From positions 372,001 to 436,000 of the forward strand of contig NZ_CAJGWQ010000001.1 in assembly GCF_904842695.1 (NCBI RefSeq): a stretch of DNA of 64,000 nucleotides. The letters are read 5' to 3'. Numbering within the stretch: position 1 is the first letter of the stretch; each line of letters starts with the position of its first letter. This document shows, piece by piece, positions 18,701 through 28,288 of this stretch. This stretch comes from Gulosibacter hominis (GTDB lineage: Bacteria; Actinomycetota; Actinomycetes; Actinomycetales; Microbacteriaceae). The translations under genes and the position numbers were made by a program. The notes beneath the pieces are model-generated. The model was not told where the DNA came from and searched no databases. It worked only from the letters and a program-made list of their open reading frames with translations.

Positions 18701-19485
18701 AATATGGCTATTCGGTGGAACGGCCCGATTCGCTCGTGCTGTGGGAGGGCCAGTTTGGTGATTTTGCCAATGGTGCCCAGACTGTGATTGACGAGTTCAT
18801 TGCTGCCGGTGAGCAGAAGTGGGAGCAGCGTTCGAGCGTTGTGCTGCTGCTGCCGCATGGCTATGAGGGCCAGGGGCCGGACCACTCGTCGGGTCGTATC
18901 GAGCGCTTTTTGACGCTGTGTGCCCAGGACAATATGACGGTGGCGCAGCCTTCGACTCCGGCGAACTACGCTCATCTGCTGCGCCTGCAGGCGTATCAGC
19001 GTCCGCGTAAGCCATTGATTGTGTTTACGCCGAAGTCGATGCTGCGGCTGCGCGGTGCCACGTCGTCGCTTGAGGAGTTCACGAAGGGGCACTTTAAGCC
19101 GGTGCTCGACGACTCGCGTCAGCTGGATGGTGCGGCGGTGAAGCGCATTGTGCTGCACTCGGGCAAGCTGCATTATGAGCTTGAGCAGCAGTTGACCAAG
19201 CGTGAGGATGATTCAATCGCGCTGGTGCGGCTAGAGCGCTACTACCCGCTGCCGTTTGAGGAGCTGCAGGAGGTTATCGCGAAGTACCCGAATGCTGAGC
19301 TCGTGTGGGCGCAGGATGAACCGGCGAACCAGGGTGCGTGGCCGTTCTTGCAGCGGGTGCTGTTCCCGAAGCTCGATCGTGAGGTGCGCCTGGTTTCGCG
19401 GCCGCCGGCGTCGGCTCCTTCGGTGGGCACGATGAAGCTGCACACTGAGCAGCAGGCCGAGTTGCTGTCGCAGGCGCTCGACTAG
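15796..19485 (+). CDS. kgd: Multifunctional 2-oxoglutarate metabolism enzyme (E2-E1 fusion; decarboxylase/dehydrogenase)
   Basis: 1229 aa, matching the usual ~1,230 aa of actinobacterial Kgd/OdhA. N-terminal E1 helix (NNFGVNDWLVAEMYAKFKDN), an Ala/Pro/Lys linker, an E2 acyltransferase-like domain (~115-360) with STYDHRVIQGAGSGEF, then the ThDP-dependent E1 core with GMAHRGRLNVL near residue 560, GDAAMSGQGIVYETLQ, and INNQVGFTT. Feeds 2-oxoglutarate into the TCA cycle. The GTG at 15796 gives family length; an ATG at 15832 is possible, and an upstream in-frame extension to 15712 is less likely. Confidence 0.95.
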   Translation: MSTPTSGSAGQPMNNFGVNDWLVAEMYAKFKDNRNSVDEAWWPTLERYAQSLQGQQAAPAKPAKPAAKVETADKPAPAAVAKSPSSKSGAKTTGRPAQSRKVPADAPKGVKDAEPEREPTVEPLKGMSKAIAKNMDVSLEIPTATSYREIPAKLMIDNRIVINNHLRRTRGGKVSFTHLLGFALVQALKKFPSQNVYYDIVDGKPSVVTPAHINLGIAIDVENRDGSRGLVVPSIKQAERMNFREFLEAYEMLIKRGREGKLTAADHAGATISLTNPGGIGTVQSSPRLTKGQGCIIGAGALDYPAAFQGMAQETLNDLAISKRITVSSTYDHRVIQGAGSGEFLKIVAEHLTGGHNFYEDVFSALRIPYRPIQWSKDVHVDLAANINKTARVQQVINMYRVRGHLMAEIDPLEYVQRSHPDLEIESHGLTFWDLEREFVTAGFGSKRTMKLRDILGILRDTYCRTTGIEYMHIDDPEQRQWFQDKLEHPYIPPTHDEQLRILTKLNQAEAFETFLQTKYVGQKRFSLEGSESVIALLDQIASDSIDDDIRELAIGMAHRGRLNVLTNIAGKTYDQMFREFEGSVPGKVAGTGDVKYHLGIEGTYTSPEGKELPVYLAANPSHLEAVNGVLEGIVRGKQDRDPDGVYPVLPVLIHGDAAMSGQGIVYETLQMSKLRAYRTGGTVHIIINNQVGFTTTAQDGRSSRYASDVAKSIDAPVLHVNGDDPEAVVRVAQLAFQYRQKFNSDVVIDLVSYRRRGHNEGDDPSMTQPLMYDLIEKKRSVRKIYADNLMGRGDITQEEYDHAQAEFHAELERAFAETHNVHTEAITASELATVGSREERQHSVPVSTAIPGDVIASIGDAHQNVPEGFTVHRKLQRVLDSRYKMSREGGIDWAFGELLALGSLLMEGTPVRMSGQDSRRGTFAQRHALLHDRVTDRNWMPLQNLGDDQARFSVYDSLLSEYAVMGFEYGYSVERPDSLVLWEGQFGDFANGAQTVIDEFIAAGEQKWEQRSSVVLLLPHGYEGQGPDHSSGRIERFLTLCAQDNMTVAQPSTPANYAHLLRLQAYQRPRKPLIVFTPKSMLRLRGATSSLEEFTKGHFKPVLDDSRQLDGAAVKRIVLHSGKLHYELEQQLTKREDDSIALVRLERYYPLPFEELQEVIAKYPNAELVWAQDEPANQGAWPFLQRVLFPKLDREVRLVSRPPASAPSVGTMKLHTEQQAELLSQALD

Positions 19486-19504
19486 TTACTCTGGCTCTGT
19501 TTTA

Positions 19505-19556
19505 GTCGGGGCCGGGTCGTTCAGCAGCTGCTGGATCGACCCGGCCCCGACTTTTT
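19505..19556 (+). terminator. Strong terminator of kgd
   Basis: Perfect 15-bp stem GTCGGGGCCGGGTCG / CGACCCGGCCCCGAC around a 17-nt loop, followed by T5 at 19552-19556. Confidence 0.93.
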
Positions 19557-19643
19557 GGTTGTGCGTGCAGTGGTTTGTTGTCGTTTGTGTCGCTGGTTGC
19601 TGGGGTTGTTTGAGCCAGCTGGATGAGCTGGGCGGTACGCAAG

Positions 19644-19677
19644 ATGGCGGAGCCACATTTGTGGCTCCGCCATTTTT
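19644..19677 (+). terminator. Second, perfect hairpin terminator between convergent genes
   Basis: Stem ATGGCGGAGCCAC / GTGGCTCCGCCAT with tetraloop ATTT and T5 at 19673-19677. It points in the plus direction although kgd already has a terminator 90 bp upstream. It may be a back-up that protects the convergent adhesin gene from read-through. The other strand lacks a T-run. Confidence 0.85.
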
Positions 19678-19722
19678 AGGCCGAGTTAGCGACGCAGCTC
19701 AGCGGCGTTGTCGCTGCTCGGT

Positions 19723-22700
19723 TTAGCGTTCCGAGTAGCGCCTGCGGATGGTGAGCAGGACTGCACCTGCCAGCATCAGCAGTGTGGCGGTTGCGAACGC
19801 GGTGGTTGCGCCGCTGGCACCGGTGCTGGCCAGGCCACCACCCGAGTTGTGGGCACCGTCAGTTCCTGCCGGCTTGCCGGTGTCGCCCGGAGTGCCCGGC
19901 TTGCCAGGCTGGCTCGGGGTTTCGCCCGGGGTGTTGTCTGCAGTCTCGGTCGGAGTGTCCGTTGGGTCGGTCGGGTCAGTCGGATCGGTCGGCTCAGTCG
20001 GGTCCGTCGGCTCGGTCGGCTCGGTCGGATCGGTCGGCTCAGTCGGATCGGTCGGCTCAGTCGGATCGGTCGGATCGGTCGGATCGGTCGGGTCAGTCGG
20101 ATCGGTCGGATCGGTCGGCTCAGTCGGGTCCGTGGTCGGCTCATCGGTCGGTTCGTCAGTCGGGTCCGGTGCCGGGGTCTCGCAGTTGCACTTGGTACCG
20201 ACCTTGATGATGTGATCGACCGGTTCGACGCGAACTTCGGTCGTGCCGTCGGTCTTGTGGACGCGCTCACCAGGCTTACCCTGCTGAACGGTCTCGACCT
20301 TACCGGCCTCGAGCTCAGGATCCTCGACAACCTTGACGTCGAACGCGATCTCTTCGGTCCACTCGACACCCTCGGCTGGCTTGGTGCCAACACGGACGAT
20401 CCTCTCAACAGGCTCCTTGATGGTCTTCACTTCTGGCTGACCATCCTTGACGGTTACCTCAAGGATGCCGTTTTCGCCTTCCTGATCCACGACCTCCTGG
20501 CCTGGTTCGAGGTTCTTGTCGTAGACGATCTTGGTGGTGTACGGCAGCTCAACCTGCTTCGGCTCCACAGACGGTGCCGGGTCGTAGGTGCCCACGCGGA
20601 TGATGCGCTTGGTTGGTTCCTTGGTGCGCTCAGTTGTCACGATCGGATCGCCATCCAGCTTGCCGTCCTTGATCTTCTGAGTCGAGGTCACAACCTCGGT
20701 ACCAAGCTCACCTTCCTGGTCAACAACCTGCTTGCCCTTTTCCAGGGTGTCGTCGAAGACGATCTCAGTCTCGAACGGAACAGGCTTCTCAACCTTGGTC
20801 ACCACTTCGGTGTCCTCAGCGGCCGGACCGTACTCGATGATCTCGTCGACCGGGTCCTTGGTCTGCTTCTCTTCAGGGGTGACCGTTGCCTGGTCGCCCT
20901 TGGCAGTAAAGTCAGCGGTGTAGGTCTTCTCGCCAGGAACGCCCTTCTGGACGACCTTGATCTCACCCGGCTTCAGCTCCGGGTTCGGGCGGGTAATAAC
21001 CTCGAACGGAACCTGGGCGGTCCAGGTGACCGTCGAAGAAGCCTCGGACGGTTTGGTGCCGACCTTGATGACCTGGTCAACCGGCTGCTTGGTGATTTCC
21101 TCGGTGATCTGAGGGTCGCCAGGCTTGGAGTTGACGATGTCGCGTGTGATCGTCACCGTCTTCTCACCAGGAACACCCTCGGTCACAACCTCAGACGTAC
21201 CGGCAGGCATGTTCGGATCGAATTCGATCTTCACACCGAACGGAACCTCAGACTTAACCGTCTCAGTGGTGGTGCCGGTGGTCTTGGTGCCGACGCGGAT
21301 GATCTGCTCGGTTGGTTCCTTGGTGCGCTCAGAGGTTACGACCGGGTCGCCCGAAGGCTTGCCGTCCACGAGCTTCTGAGTCGAGGTCTCAACCTCGGTA
21401 CCGACTTCACCCTTCTGGTCAACAACCTGCTTGCCGGCTTCGAGGGTGTCGTCGAAGACAACCTTGGTGTCGAACGGAATCGGCTTCTCGGTCTTGGTCA
21501 CGAGTTCGCTCGGAGCAATGCCAGGGCCGTACTCGACGATGCGTTTGACAGGCTCCTTGGTGGTTTCTTCCTCGACGACCTCAGCCTGATCGCCCGAAGC
21601 AGTGAACTTAGCGGTGTAGGTCTTCTCACCGTTCTCACCTTCCTGAACAACCCGGGTTTCACCCGGCTTCAGGTCCGGGTTCTCGCGAACCTCGGTCGGG
21701 TACGGGATCGGAACCGTCCATGTGACTTCCTTGGCGCTCTTGGCAGGCTTGGTGCCGATGACGACGACCTCGTTGACAGGCTCCTTGGTGCGTTCCCACG
21801 TGCCGTCCTTCTTCATCTTTTCCGCGCCCGGCTCACCTTTGGTTTCAGTGCGGTACTCGCCGGCAGGGATGGAGTCGTCGTACTTGTACTCGACCTCGAA
21901 CGGAACCTCGCGCGTCGGAACGTCAATAACGTTCACAACAGCGTAAGCGGTATCCGTAGAGCCGTCCTCGTAAGTCACGCTAACCGGAATCTTGACCTGG
22001 TCACCTGGCTTCGCATCCGCAGGTGCGGTTGCGGTGACCTGGCCATTGTCGTCAATGCTGACAGTCCAGCCGGCAGGAACATCACCCAACTTGTATGGGT
22101 TTTCCTTAGCGACATTGACGTTGTCCGGCTTCTCGAGAGCGACCGGCAGCGTAGCGGTCTCGCCCGGGTAGACCGTTTCTACCGGGTAGGACGGCTCGGC
22201 TTCCCAGCTGTTGGTCAGCTTCACCACGGTGGTGACAGGCACCAGCGGGGTGGAGCCGTCCGTAGTCGTCACAGTGACGTTGATGGTCTTACTGTCACCC
22301 GGCTTGGCGTCAGCCGGCGGGGTGGAAGACACGACACCGGTGTTCGGGTCAACCGTGTACTTCCAACCGTCAACTTCCTGCTCAGTGATCGGCGCGTCGT
22401 TCTCATCCTTGCCGAAGGAGAACTTCGAACCCTTAGGGGCGTCCTGGACGTTGTGGTTCACAGCCTGGTTCGGGCCAGTGGTCTCCACGGAGTAGGTCGG
22501 AGAGATGTCGCTCTTGAGAACAACGACGGTGCCCTTGACCTCTTGCGGCTTGTCAGCGTTGTCGTAGTGGGCAAGAACTGGGACATCCAGGATGTAGCCC
22601 TCAGGTGCGGTCTTCGGAATGGTCGTGGTGATTTCACCAGTGTTCTCGTCGATCTTGACGGTCCACGTGCCGCTGTCATCCGTGACGGTCATCTCGGTCG

Positions 22701-24651
22701 AGCCGTCCTTGAAGGTGTAGCGCTTCGGAGCCTCGTCGGTCGTGTTGCCGCTCAGGCCGCGCTCCGGAATCTCAGGCTTGAGGGTGACCTTGGCAGTCGG
22801 CTTATTGGTCACCGTGTCGTAGTTCGGGATCTTGATGTCGACGATCGCCTGGAACTGGGTCTCGATCTCGTCCGTGGTCTGGTCCGGGTAGGTCGCCTTC
22901 ACCTTCGGGGTGATGATGGTGCCCGGCGCCACGGTGTCGTCCGCCTTTGCAGTGACCTTGCCGGTTTCATCGACGGTGACGGTCCAACCTTCAGGCACAG
23001 TGGACGGGTCGATCTCAAACTTAGCCGGGTGGACCGGCTTGTGGCCCTTCATGATTGACTTTGTACCCACCTGGGCGGTGAGGTCGTCACCGATGTTGCC
23101 CTTAGTCAGGCCCGGGCGCACGAGGTCGGTGACCTGGGTGTTGTTCGGGTCGACAACCACGAGCAGCTCGAGCTTGTCTGTGGAGCCGTTGGAGTATTCC
23201 ACTGTTACAACAGGGCGAGCGAAGGTGCCCGGCTTCGGGTTTTCCGGGGCGGTGACGGTGACGTTGTAGTCCTCGTCCATCTCGACGGTCCAGCCCTCGT
23301 AGACGTACTTCTCGTCGAGGGTGACCTTAGCTTCAAAGCCGCCGTCGCCCTTCTTCTTCGCCAATTCCTTGATCAGGTCTGGGGTCTGGGTGAAGGTGAC
23401 CTTCTGAGGCTCGGTAGCGATCGGACCGGTAGCACTATCGACGCCCGAAATAATCGAAGCGTCTGTCTTGTCGTACTTCGGGTCGTGGTACTCGGTGTCG
23501 TCCAGCGAGAACGCCTTGGAGTCGATGACGTTCGCCGTGTTGTAACGCGTCAGCGAGTTGGAGCTGTCGAAGGCCTTGCCTTCTTCGCCGATGTTGTTTT
23601 CAGCGGCAGCCTGGAGCTGGTCAACGGTACGTGGCTTCGCCAGAACGGAGAAGTTGACGTTCTTGTCGGTCGCCAGATCGGTACCACGGTATTCAGGCCA
23701 GGTGAAGTAGATGTCGCCAGTCTTTTCGTCGATACGCAGGAGCTGCTCACCACCGGAGACAGATGGGTCAGTGGTGCCGATGAACTTGCCGTTGCCGTCG
23801 TAAGCTTCCACGACCATGCGGGACATCGAGTCGTCCGTACCGCCGTTCTGCACAGCAGGAACGTTGATCGTGCCGACCTTGGTTTCATCACCTGCGACGA
23901 TCACGTGCTTCTCGAAAGACTCCCACGAGACCGTGATCGGGTTACATTCGATGTTCTCGCTGGGCCACGGGTTTACAGTAGCGCCAAACGACGCGCTGTT
24001 CCCCCGGGTGGCATACGGGGCGGCAGTTTTCTCTTGCTTGTAGTTGCCCTGCCAGGCGTAGCGCACGGGATTGTCGGCAGTGGCCGAAGCGAACTGCTTA
24101 ACCTCCTCATCAGTGAGTTCTGCGTAGAGATTCAAGTTTCGTTGAACGCGAAAACCATCAATGACGATGCTTTCGTCCGCCTTGTGGGTGACGTTTTTAT
24201 CAATAAAGGTCTGGCCGGCCTCCATGGAAGGCACCTCGCCGGTATCCAAGACTGCGCCAAGATTACCCGTATTGCTGAAGTACCAATCGGCGAATGTGCG
24301 GTCCTTCGAGTTATCAAAGGAGACGCTCAGACCCCACAGGGTTTTCGAGGGGCTGGTCGCACTCGGCTCCAGGGTGTTCCAGCTGAAACCAGCCTGGCTG
24401 TGGTTAGGGGTGTCGAACTCTTCGACAACACACGAACCGGCAGGGAGGTCCGAGGCCATCTGCGCATCCTTCTCGACCGCGCCCGACTTGTCGCGGATGC
24501 CGCCGGAGAATTCAGCCGCGACTGCCGACTCAACCGTGGCGAAGTTCGAGACGGCAACAAGCGCGCCGCCCGTCAAAGCCAAAACTGATAGTGCAGCAAT
24601 ACCCGAGCGCGATATGCGCCTCAAAGCTGCCTCATTGCGTGAAATATGCAT
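19723..24651 (-). CDS. Very large cell-wall-anchored adhesin with Rib/YPDG-like and eight G5 domains
   Basis: 1642 aa. Signal peptide (hydrophobic core ALSVLALTGGALVAV, cleavage after VESAVAAE region), an N-terminal adhesin-like head (~50-420), about five Ig-like Rib/YPDG-type modules (~430-880; each has D-x-x-T/G motifs such as TYPDQTTDEIE and TYEDGSTDTAY), then eight G5 modules (~890-1480) each with a V-x-Q-x-G-x-x-G core. A Thr-Asp-Pro/Glu stalk and a LASTG sorting signal with membrane helix and RRRYSER tail complete it. The ATG at 24651 has AGGGA six nt upstream; 24657 is alternative. Likely roles are attachment or biofilm; the ligand is unknown. Confidence 0.9.
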   Translation of the reverse strand: MHISRNEAALRRISRSGIAALSVLALTGGALVAVSNFATVESAVAAEFSGGIRDKSGAVEKDAQMASDLPAGSCVVEEFDTPNHSQAGFSWNTLEPSATSPSKTLWGLSVSFDNSKDRTFADWYFSNTGNLGAVLDTGEVPSMEAGQTFIDKNVTHKADESIVIDGFRVQRNLNLYAELTDEEVKQFASATADNPVRYAWQGNYKQEKTAAPYATRGNSASFGATVNPWPSENIECNPITVSWESFEKHVIVAGDETKVGTINVPAVQNGGTDDSMSRMVVEAYDGNGKFIGTTDPSVSGGEQLLRIDEKTGDIYFTWPEYRGTDLATDKNVNFSVLAKPRTVDQLQAAAENNIGEEGKAFDSSNSLTRYNTANVIDSKAFSLDDTEYHDPKYDKTDASIISGVDSATGPIATEPQKVTFTQTPDLIKELAKKKGDGGFEAKVTLDEKYVYEGWTVEMDEDYNVTVTAPENPKPGTFARPVVTVEYSNGSTDKLELLVVVDPNNTQVTDLVRPGLTKGNIGDDLTAQVGTKSIMKGHKPVHPAKFEIDPSTVPEGWTVTVDETGKVTAKADDTVAPGTIITPKVKATYPDQTTDEIETQFQAIVDIKIPNYDTVTNKPTAKVTLKPEIPERGLSGNTTDEAPKRYTFKDGSTEMTVTDDSGTWTVKIDENTGEITTTIPKTAPEGYILDVPVLAHYDNADKPQEVKGTVVVLKSDISPTYSVETTGPNQAVNHNVQDAPKGSKFSFGKDENDAPITEQEVDGWKYTVDPNTGVVSSTPPADAKPGDSKTINVTVTTTDGSTPLVPVTTVVKLTNSWEAEPSYPVETVYPGETATLPVALEKPDNVNVAKENPYKLGDVPAGWTVSIDDNGQVTATAPADAKPGDQVKIPVSVTYEDGSTDTAYAVVNVIDVPTREVPFEVEYKYDDSIPAGEYRTETKGEPGAEKMKKDGTWERTKEPVNEVVVIGTKPAKSAKEVTWTVPIPYPTEVRENPDLKPGETRVVQEGENGEKTYTAKFTASGDQAEVVEEETTKEPVKRIVEYGPGIAPSELVTKTEKPIPFDTKVVFDDTLEAGKQVVDQKGEVGTEVETSTQKLVDGKPSGDPVVTSERTKEPTEQIIRVGTKTTGTTTETVKSEVPFGVKIEFDPNMPAGTSEVVTEGVPGEKTVTITRDIVNSKPGDPQITEEITKQPVDQVIKVGTKPSEASSTVTWTAQVPFEVITRPNPELKPGEIKVVQKGVPGEKTYTADFTAKGDQATVTPEEKQTKDPVDEIIEYGPAAEDTEVVTKVEKPVPFETEIVFDDTLEKGKQVVDQEGELGTEVVTSTQKIKDGKLDGDPIVTTERTKEPTKRIIRVGTYDPAPSVEPKQVELPYTTKIVYDKNLEPGQEVVDQEGENGILEVTVKDGQPEVKTIKEPVERIVRVGTKPAEGVEWTEEIAFDVKVVEDPELEAGKVETVQQGKPGERVHKTDGTTEVRVEPVDHIIKVGTKCNCETPAPDPTDEPTDEPTTDPTEPTDPTDPTDPTDPTDPTDPTEPTDPTEPTDPTEPTEPTDPTEPTDPTDPTDPTDTPTETADNTPGETPSQPGKPGTPGDTGKPAGTDGAHNSGGGLASTGASGATTAFATATLLMLAGAVLLTIRRRYSER
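19950..20155 (-). repeat. Thr-Asp-Pro/Glu codon repeats of the adhesin stalk
   Basis: About 25 units of a 9-nt repeat (GGTCGGATC and variants on the plus strand) encode D/E-P-T triplets in the wall-spanning stalk. Such near-identical short repeats expand and contract easily, so stalk length is likely to vary between strains and assemblies may err here. Confidence 0.85.
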
Positions 24652-24801
24652 CCTCATTCCCTAAATGGAGTGTTGCAGTGTCTTATTGCCCCATGCCAAT
24701 TGTACGGTCACCAACAGATCCGCACTAGTACTGAAAAGTAGCATTCAACCAGGCTTCCTTCGGAGAATGCTTTGCCACGCTGCCCGCACGGGCACCCGGC
24801 A

Positions 24802-25035
24802 CTAGCCGCGCTCGAGTGCCGACTGGATACGCTCGCGCAGCTGCTCAGGCGCGATCTGCTCACAGCAGGCCCGGCGCACCACCTCGGTAATCGTCAACTG
24901 AACCTGCGCCTCGTCCGAGCAGTCGACACAGTGACACAGGTGTTCGCGAATCGCCGCGGCATCGCACTCGTTGAACTCGCGGCGAAGAAACTCTTCCATC
25001 GACTCGCGCGCCTTCTCACAGCCACAATCGCCCAC
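24802..25035 (-). CDS. rshA: Zinc-binding anti-sigma factor (RshA/RsrA type)
   Basis: 77 aa. Redox-sensing anti-sigma of the ZAS family: the H-x3-C-x2-C motif appears as HLCHCVDC near residue 32, with a further Cys pair near the N-terminus (DCGCE) and CCEQ later. Under thiol oxidation such proteins lose zinc and release the cognate sigma. GTG start only 2 nt after the sigma stop, with the GGAGG-like site inside the sigma gene end, so expression is coupled one-to-one with the sigma. Confidence 0.9.
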   Translation of the reverse strand: MGDCGCEKARESMEEFLRREFNECDAAAIREHLCHCVDCSDEAQVQLTITEVVRRACCEQIAPEQLRERIQSALERG

Positions 25036-25037
25036 TG

Positions 25038-25712
25038 TTACTCCCCCTCCTCAAGTCCAATTCCGTATTCGGCGGCATACTCGCGCAGCCGTTCCCGCAG
25101 CATCCGCCGTCCCCGATGCAACCGGCTCATGACCGTGCCCACGGGCGTATCCATCACCTCGGCGATTTCGCGATACGTAAATCCCTCCACATCGGCCAGC
25201 AGCACCACGCTGCGGTAGTTGTCGGGAAGGTCTGCCAGCGCATCCGTCACCGCGCTCGCCGGCAAATTGTCGAGCGCTTCGGCCTCAGCCGAACGCGAAG
25301 ACTGCTGCGGAGCCGTATACGACTCGGCACCCGAAAGCTGCCAGTCTTCGAGCTCTTCAAGCGGATTCGCATACGGCGTGCGCTTCGCCTGCCGGTACTG
25401 ATTGATGTACAGATTCGTTTGGATGCGGTACAGCCAGGCGCGAATATTCGACCCCGGCTTAAACGTGTCGAACGCGGCGTAGGCCTTCGTGAACGTTTCT
25501 TGCACGAGGTCTTGCGCATCGGCAGGATTGCGGGTCATCCGCATGGCGTGACCGTACAGCTGATCAAGCAGCGGCAGCGCCTCGGCTTGAAAGCGCGCGT
25601 GCAGCTCGGCATCGCGGCCACTCGTGCTCGACACGTCAGCGCCCGCGGGCTCGGCAGCGGGCCTAACCTGTTCGGCCGGCTGGGTCGACTCATTGGGGGC
25701 AGGGTGTGTCAT
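25038..25712 (-). CDS. sigH: ECF sigma factor, SigH/SigR type (oxidative and heat stress)
   Basis: 224 aa. Region 2 has [20 protein letters not shown] and [20 protein letters not shown]; region 4 has [19 protein letters not shown] and [19 protein letters not shown], the pattern of SigH/SigR group ECF factors that direct RNA polymerase to thiol-stress genes. Paired with its RshA-type anti-sigma. The ATG at 25712 is chosen; an in-frame start at 25745 would add 11 residues. Divergent from aroA, as in other actinobacteria. Confidence 0.92.
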   Translation of the reverse strand: MTHPAPNESTQPAEQVRPAAEPAGADVSSTSGRDAELHARFQAEALPLLDQLYGHAMRMTRNPADAQDLVQETFTKAYAAFDTFKPGSNIRAWLYRIQTNLYINQYRQAKRTPYANPLEELEDWQLSGAESYTAPQQSSRSAEAEALDNLPASAVTDALADLPDNYRSVVLLADVEGFTYREIAEVMDTPVGTVMSRLHRGRRMLRERLREYAAEYGIGLEEGE

Positions 25713-25792
25713 CACCCCCGAGTCTACGAGCACCCGCGAATCCACGCGCCCTCCCCCACTTTTTGAACACTTGTCGGTACTCTCAATAACTG

Positions 25793-27220
25793 ATGGAGAT
25801 CTTCAAATATTCCGGACCCACCTTTGACCTGTACGGCGAAGAATGGAGCGACTCGCTCATCCTCGACGATGGGCCGTGGCCCGCGCCCACCGCATCCGGC
25901 CCACTCGACGCGAGCGTGACCGTGCCCGGTTCAAAATCGATCACGAACCGAGAACTCGTGCTGGCGGCGCTCGCCGACGAGCCATCACTGCTGCGCCGGC
26001 CACTGCACGCACGCGACACCTCACTCATGGTGGATGCGCTGCGGGCGCTCGGCACCGACATCGAAGAAGTACCGCACCCCGAAAACCAGTTCGGCCCCGA
26101 TCTGCACATCACCCCCGCCGAAGAGCTCGAGGGCGGCGTATCGATCGAGTGTGGCCTCGCCGGCACCGTAATGCGTTTTGTGCCGCCGGTCGCGGCGCTG
26201 GCGCTCGGTCCGGTGAACTTTGACGGCGACGAAGCCGCACATAAACGCCCCATGTCGGGCGTGATTGAGGGGCTCGAAAAACTCGGTGTTGAAGTGCGCG
26301 ATGATGGCAAGCGTCGCCTGCCATTTTCGATCTATGGTGCCGGCAAGGTCAGCGGTGGCGATCTCGACATCGATGCCAGCGCATCCAGCCAGTTTGTTTC
26401 GGGGCTGCTGCTCGCGGCGCCTCGGTTCACGAACGGCCTCACCCTGCGCCACACCGGCGAACAGGTGCCGTCACTCCCCCACATTGAAATGACCCTCGAC
26501 GCGCTGCGGGCGCGCGGGGTGGATGCATCCAGCCCCGAACCGAATGTGTGGCGCGTGGCCCCCGGCCCGATTGCCGGTCGCGAGCTGACCATCGAACCCG
26601 ATCTGTCGAACGCGGCGCCGTTTTTGCTCGCAACGATTGTCACCGGCGGCGCGGTGTGCGTGCCCGATTGGCCCGACACATCGACACAGCTTGGCGATCT
26701 GCTGATTGCGGTGCTGCGCCAGCTCGGAGCCGAGGTAGAACTGCGCGACGGCACCCTGTATTGCAGCGCCGAAGTGTCGCGCCGGCCCGAGTCGTTTGAA
26801 TTTGATTTTTCGGATGCTGGCGGCGAGCTGGCACCGAACATTGCGGCGATCTGTGCGCTGCTACCGGGCACCTCGCGGCTGCGCAGCATCGGGCATCTGC
26901 GCGGGCACGAAACCGACCGAGTGGCAGCACTGGCCGCCGAGCTGCAGCGGGTGGGTGCGACCGTGGTCGAACACGATGACCGGTTGGAGATCACCGGCGG
27001 TGAACTGCACGGCGCCACCTGGGGCTGCTATGAAGATCACCGCATGGCCACCACCGGTGCGCTGATCGGGCTTGTTACCGAGGGAATCGAGCTTGATGAT
27101 GTGCGGTGCACCTCAAAAACCCTGCCGCAATTTGTGGCGATGTGGAACGCGATGCTCGCCGGAACCACACCGGGGCCCGAAGAAGAGCCGCCGACATCGT
27201 TCATCTCGCTGTCGCTGTAG
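25793..27220 (+). CDS. aroA: 3-phosphoshikimate 1-carboxyvinyltransferase (EPSP synthase)
   Basis: 475 aa. Sixth step of the shikimate pathway, joining PEP to shikimate-3-phosphate. Substrate-binding [16 protein letters not shown] near residue 45, [15 protein letters not shown] near residue 118, and C-terminal KETDR-equivalent [15 protein letters not shown] with [12 protein letters not shown]. About 30 residues longer at the N-terminus than compact homologues. TACTCT lies nine nt before the ATG. Followed 17 bp later by rsgA. Confidence 0.95.
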   Translation: MEIFKYSGPTFDLYGEEWSDSLILDDGPWPAPTASGPLDASVTVPGSKSITNRELVLAALADEPSLLRRPLHARDTSLMVDALRALGTDIEEVPHPENQFGPDLHITPAEELEGGVSIECGLAGTVMRFVPPVAALALGPVNFDGDEAAHKRPMSGVIEGLEKLGVEVRDDGKRRLPFSIYGAGKVSGGDLDIDASASSQFVSGLLLAAPRFTNGLTLRHTGEQVPSLPHIEMTLDALRARGVDASSPEPNVWRVAPGPIAGRELTIEPDLSNAAPFLLATIVTGGAVCVPDWPDTSTQLGDLLIAVLRQLGAEVELRDGTLYCSAEVSRRPESFEFDFSDAGGELAPNIAAICALLPGTSRLRSIGHLRGHETDRVAALAAELQRVGATVVEHDDRLEITGGELHGATWGCYEDHRMATTGALIGLVTEGIELDDVRCTSKTLPQFVAMWNAMLAGTTPGPEEEPPTSFISLSL

Positions 27221-27237
27221 CCGAGGAGTAGCACGCA

Positions 27238-28272
27238 ATGGCAGGTTGGCAGCGTACCGACGCCTACGACAAATACGGCCGCTATAGCGAAGAGGATGTG
27301 CGCATCCGCGCCGACCGTCGCGGTGCCCGGCCGCGCACCAAACAGCGCCCCGCGCATGAAGATGCCGTAGAGGGGTTCGTATTTGCGGTGGATCGCGGGC
27401 GGTACAGCTGCCTAGTAGACGCCGGCCAGCGCGGCGAACGCGAAGTGATTGCAGCGCGGGCGCGTGAGCTTGGCCGCAAAGCCATCGTCGTTGGCGACCG
27501 GGTGGCACTCGTGGGTGATGTGTCGGGTGATGCCGGCACGCTGGCGCGGATTGTGCGAGTCAATGAGCGTTCGACGCTGCTGCGGCGCTCGGCGGATGAC
27601 AGTGACGAGGTTGAACGCGTGATCGTCGCGAACGCCGACCAAATGTGCATCGTGGTGGCAGCGGCGCAGCCCGAACCGCGCCCGCGGCTGATCGACCGCT
27701 ATCTCGTGGCCGCTTATGACGCGGGGGTTTCGCCGCTGCTGGTGATCACCAAAACGGACCTTGCCCCGGCGGATGAGTTGCGTGCACTCGTTGAGCCGCT
27801 TGAGGTGCCGGTGTTTGAATCGCGGCCCGGCGATGAGACAGTGCTCGAGCAGCTTGAAGCAGCGTTCGACGGGCACACGACGGTGCTCGTTGGACATTCG
27901 GGGGTTGGGAAGTCGACGCTCGTGAACGCGCTCGTGCCGCACGCAAACCGCGCCACCGGACACGTGAATGCGGTGACCGGACGGGGACGGCACACATCGT
28001 CGTCGTCAGTGGCGATGCGCATCGGTGGCGGCTGGGTGATTGATACGCCGGGTGTGCGTTCGTTTGGGCTGGGGCATGTGCGCGATGACGCGGTGTTTCG
28101 TGCGTTTCCGCGGCTGGCCGACGTTGTGGCCGAGTGTCCGCGCGGCTGCACGCATCTGGATGATGCGCCCGATTGTGAGCTCGATGCGGCGATGGCCGAT
28201 GGCCGGTTGGATGCTGTGGGTTGCCGCCGGGTGGCGTCGCTGCGGCGGCTGCTGGTGTCGATGTCGGCGTAG
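27238..28272 (+). CDS. rsgA: Small ribosomal subunit biogenesis GTPase RsgA
   Basis: 344 aa circularly permuted GTPase that helps late 30S maturation. OB-fold (~40-110), then motifs in permuted order: G4 as TKTDLA near residue 168, G1 as GHSGVGKSTLV near residue 220, G3 as DTPGVRSFGL near residue 265, followed by the zinc finger CPRGCTHLDDAPDCEL. GAGGAG lies 10 nt before the ATG. Second gene of the aroA-rsgA-hisN array common near sigH in actinobacteria. Confidence 0.95.
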   Translation: MAGWQRTDAYDKYGRYSEEDVRIRADRRGARPRTKQRPAHEDAVEGFVFAVDRGRYSCLVDAGQRGEREVIAARARELGRKAIVVGDRVALVGDVSGDAGTLARIVRVNERSTLLRRSADDSDEVERVIVANADQMCIVVAAAQPEPRPRLIDRYLVAAYDAGVSPLLVITKTDLAPADELRALVEPLEVPVFESRPGDETVLEQLEAAFDGHTTVLVGHSGVGKSTLVNALVPHANRATGHVNAVTGRGRHTSSSSVAMRIGGGWVIDTPGVRSFGLGHVRDDAVFRAFPRLADVVAECPRGCTHLDDAPDCELDAAMADGRLDAVGCRRVASLRRLLVSMSA

Positions 28273-28288
28273 GGCTGGCGGCCCGCGC

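Noticed and set aside
19708-23058. 1116-codon plus-strand open frame opposite the adhesin gene
   Set aside because: It mirrors the repeats of the real gene on the other strand; Arg/Leu/Gly low-complexity composition, no domain, no ribosome site.
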